Assembly: GCA_025360455.1 (NCBI GenBank)
Contig: JANYCF010000126.1
Location: 1 to 46,843, forward strand
From: Opitutaceae bacterium
GTDB lineage: Bacteria > Verrucomicrobiota > Verrucomicrobiia > Opitutales > Opitutaceae
Direction: 5' to 3'
Length of the DNA: 46,843 bases
Notes under the pieces: generated by a model
Databases searched by the model: none
What the model was told of the DNA's origin: nothing
Seen by the model: the letters and a program-made list of their open reading frames with translations, nothing else
Part shown: piece after piece, positions 45,617-46,843 of the stretch
Layout: each line of letters starts with the position of its first letter
Numbering within the stretch: the stretch's first letter is position 1
Translations under genes and position numbers: made by a program

Positions 45617-45759
45617 GGATTAAATTCGGATGGATTTCTAGGTGGAAAAGAGGCCGAGGTAAGTCGTCTGGAGCAGCCCGGTCAAGGCCTCATTCTTCAC
45701 GATATGAGGCTTAATCCCGCTTGGATTTATCGCCGACCCCACCCAAGCTGCCGGTCGGA

Positions 45760-46443
45760 ATGGCTACCCTCGCCCAACTCATTGCCCATCACGGCTGTAT
45801 CCTCGTCCTCGACGCCGCCTCCACCACGGTGCAGGTCGGACTCCTGCGCGCGGGCACTGATTCGCTTTGGCGCACCTCCACGGAAGAGTCGGGTCAATCG
45901 CTCTTCACCTGCACCGACGCCTGCTTACGTGCTGCTGGCTTAACGATGCGCGACGTGCAGGCGTTCGTCTTCTGCGCAGGCCCAGGCTCGATGCTCGGCG
46001 TCCGCACCACCGCGATGGCGATCCGCACCTGGCAAAGCGAAATCCCCCGCCCCGCCTACAGTTTTCAAAGTCTGGCTGTGGCGGCTCATTTCGCTTGGAC
46101 GCAAAAAAACGGACAACGCTTTGCCGTGATCGCCGATGCTCGCCGCGAAACTTGGCATTGCCAAGTGGTCGAAAGCGACGGCCGTATGCCCGCCCTGCAG
46201 CGCGTGCCACTCGCCGAGTTGCCACAACTTGAATTGCTCATGCCGGAAAATTTCCGTCGCTGGTCCGTTCTTCCCCCCGCCGTCACTTCTGCCAGCTACG
46301 AATTGGAGAAGATTTTCGCCGCAGCTTTCGATTCTGATTATTTTCACCTCACAGACGCGCCCGACGCTTTTCAACACGAAGCTCCTGACTATAAGAAGTG
46401 GTCTGCCCAGACGCATAGTGCCGTCACCGCCCCCCAACGTTAA
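45760..46443 (+). CDS. tsaB: tRNA threonylcarbamoyladenosine biosynthesis protein TsaB
   Basis: TsaB is the inactive ASKHA partner of TsaD in making t6A37 in ANN-decoding tRNAs. The 227-residue product starts MATLAQLIAHHGCILVLDAA with the ASKHA phosphate-1-like LDAASTTVQVGLLRAG. The core motif FVFCAGPGSMLGVRTTAMAI (the G-P-GS/GR-x-G signature of TsaB) is present, and the C-terminus is variable. It lacks the HxxxH metal motif of TsaD, as expected. ATG at 45760 is preferred over a TTG at 45721. It diverges from tig with 143 bases between and precedes alr. Confidence 0.88.
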   Translation: MATLAQLIAHHGCILVLDAASTTVQVGLLRAGTDSLWRTSTEESGQSLFTCTDACLRAAGLTMRDVQAFVFCAGPGSMLGVRTTAMAIRTWQSEIPRPAYSFQSLAVAAHFAWTQKNGQRFAVIADARRETWHCQVVESDGRMPALQRVPLAELPQLELLMPENFRRWSVLPPAVTSASYELEKIFAAAFDSDYFHLTDAPDAFQHEAPDYKKWSAQTHSAVTAPQR

Positions 46444-46504
46444 TGAATCTCTCTGCTGCATTCCTCTTCGTTAATATCACCGAAGTCATCTCCATGAAAC
46501 GCTC

Positions 46505-46843
46505 ATGAGTGCCTCCGCCCAACTTCCACTGCGTTGCTGGGCCGAGATCGATCTCGCCGCGCTGGAACGCAATCTGAAGCTCATCCGCGCTTCCCTACCA
46601 GCGCGCATCAAGTACGTCGCGGTGGTCAAGGCCGACGCCTACGGACACGGTCTGCCACAAACGGCCGCGCGCTTGATGCATGCTGGGGCGGATTTATTCG
46701 GTGTCGCCAATATCGCCGAAGCCATTGCGATTCGCGAGCTGAGCGCCGACTGGCCGGTGTTGCTGCTCAGTCCGGTGCTGCCCGACGAAGACAAGTATCT
46801 CGCCGAATATTCACTCGCCGCCACTGTTTCGTCGCCCGACGAA
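46505..46843 (+). CDS. alr: Alanine racemase, 5' part (truncated by window end)
   Basis: Alr converts L- to D-alanine for peptidoglycan with pyridoxal phosphate. The 113 visible residues open MSASAQLPLRCWAEIDLAAL, then NLKLIRASLP, and contain the PLP lysine in VAVVKADAYGHGLPQTAARL, with GADLFGVANIAEAIAIREL following. The remaining two thirds (including the catalytic Tyr) lie outside the window. It follows tsaB after 61 bases on the same strand. Confidence 0.95.
   Translation, partial: MSASAQLPLRCWAEIDLAALERNLKLIRASLPARIKYVAVVKADAYGHGLPQTAARLMHAGADLFGVANIAEAIAIRELSADWPVLLLSPVLPDEDKYLAEYSLAATVSSPDE

Overview
The window is a GC-rich bacterial chromosome segment made mostly of housekeeping genes. 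No phage, conjugative or CRISPR region is visible. The gene set suggests a Gram-negative organism with a flagellum- or pilus-like surface lifestyle: RodZ, FtsK, an AsmA-like protein, NfeD/FloA, many HDOD and hybrid-kinase signalling proteins, and SPINDLY-type O-GlcNAc transferases. My best guess is Verrucomicrobiota, perhaps near Opitutaceae. This is an inference from overall protein flavour and was not tested.

Layout, left to right. 1-425: a frameshifted IS701-like transposase tail abutted by a 126-bp MITE-like element. 426-4080 (minus): AsmA-like protein, grpE and dnaJ, then a mannose-6-phosphate isomerase. 4173-8393 (plus): ftsK, a rodZ-like gene and a REP-associated tyrosine transposase (RAYT). 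8180-13157 (minus): a small anchored protein, floA, two nfeD-type genes, a PIN/TRAM membrane protein and a small membrane protein. 13186-17651 (plus): an EVE protein, then tyrA, aroA, cmk and plsC, with palindromic repeats in several of the gaps. 17778-29092 (minus): trpS, a GlmU-like left-handed beta-helix protein, tRNA-Gly(GCC), a 1335-residue hybrid sensor kinase, and a three-gene glycosylation operon with two tandem GT41 enzymes. 29346-35789 (plus): an HDOD protein, a PAS hybrid kinase, then a translationally coupled run of Pro-rich exported protein, TPR protein and coiled-coil protein, followed by a second HDOD protein. 36363-39440 (plus): accB, accC and a GT-C-like membrane protein. 39445-40901 (minus): prmA and purN. 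41075-42142 (plus): an M42 peptidase. 42297-45616 (minus): tig-clpP-clpX. 45760-46843 (plus): tsaB and the 5' part of alr.

Functional groupings. GrpE/DnaJ, trigger factor and ClpXP form a protein folding and quality-control set. tyrA/aroA give aromatic amino acids, cmk nucleotides, and plsC and accBC lipids. FtsK, RodZ, Alr and the GlmU-like protein relate to cell division and envelope.

The most unusual signal is non-coding. Intergenic gaps carry about nine different families of short palindromes. Nearly all have the same plan: a 5' tetranucleotide GTAG or GTGG followed by a hairpin, either solo or as inverted pairs (BIME-like). One RAYT gene in the window is flanked by inverted copies of one family. 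This resembles the REP/RAYT system known from enterobacteria and Pseudomonas, but with many unrelated stem sequences side by side. Two further points deserve attention: the GT41 paralogues differ by exactly one 34-residue TPR, and two intrinsic terminators end only a few bases before a start codon, at accC and at the membrane gene after it.
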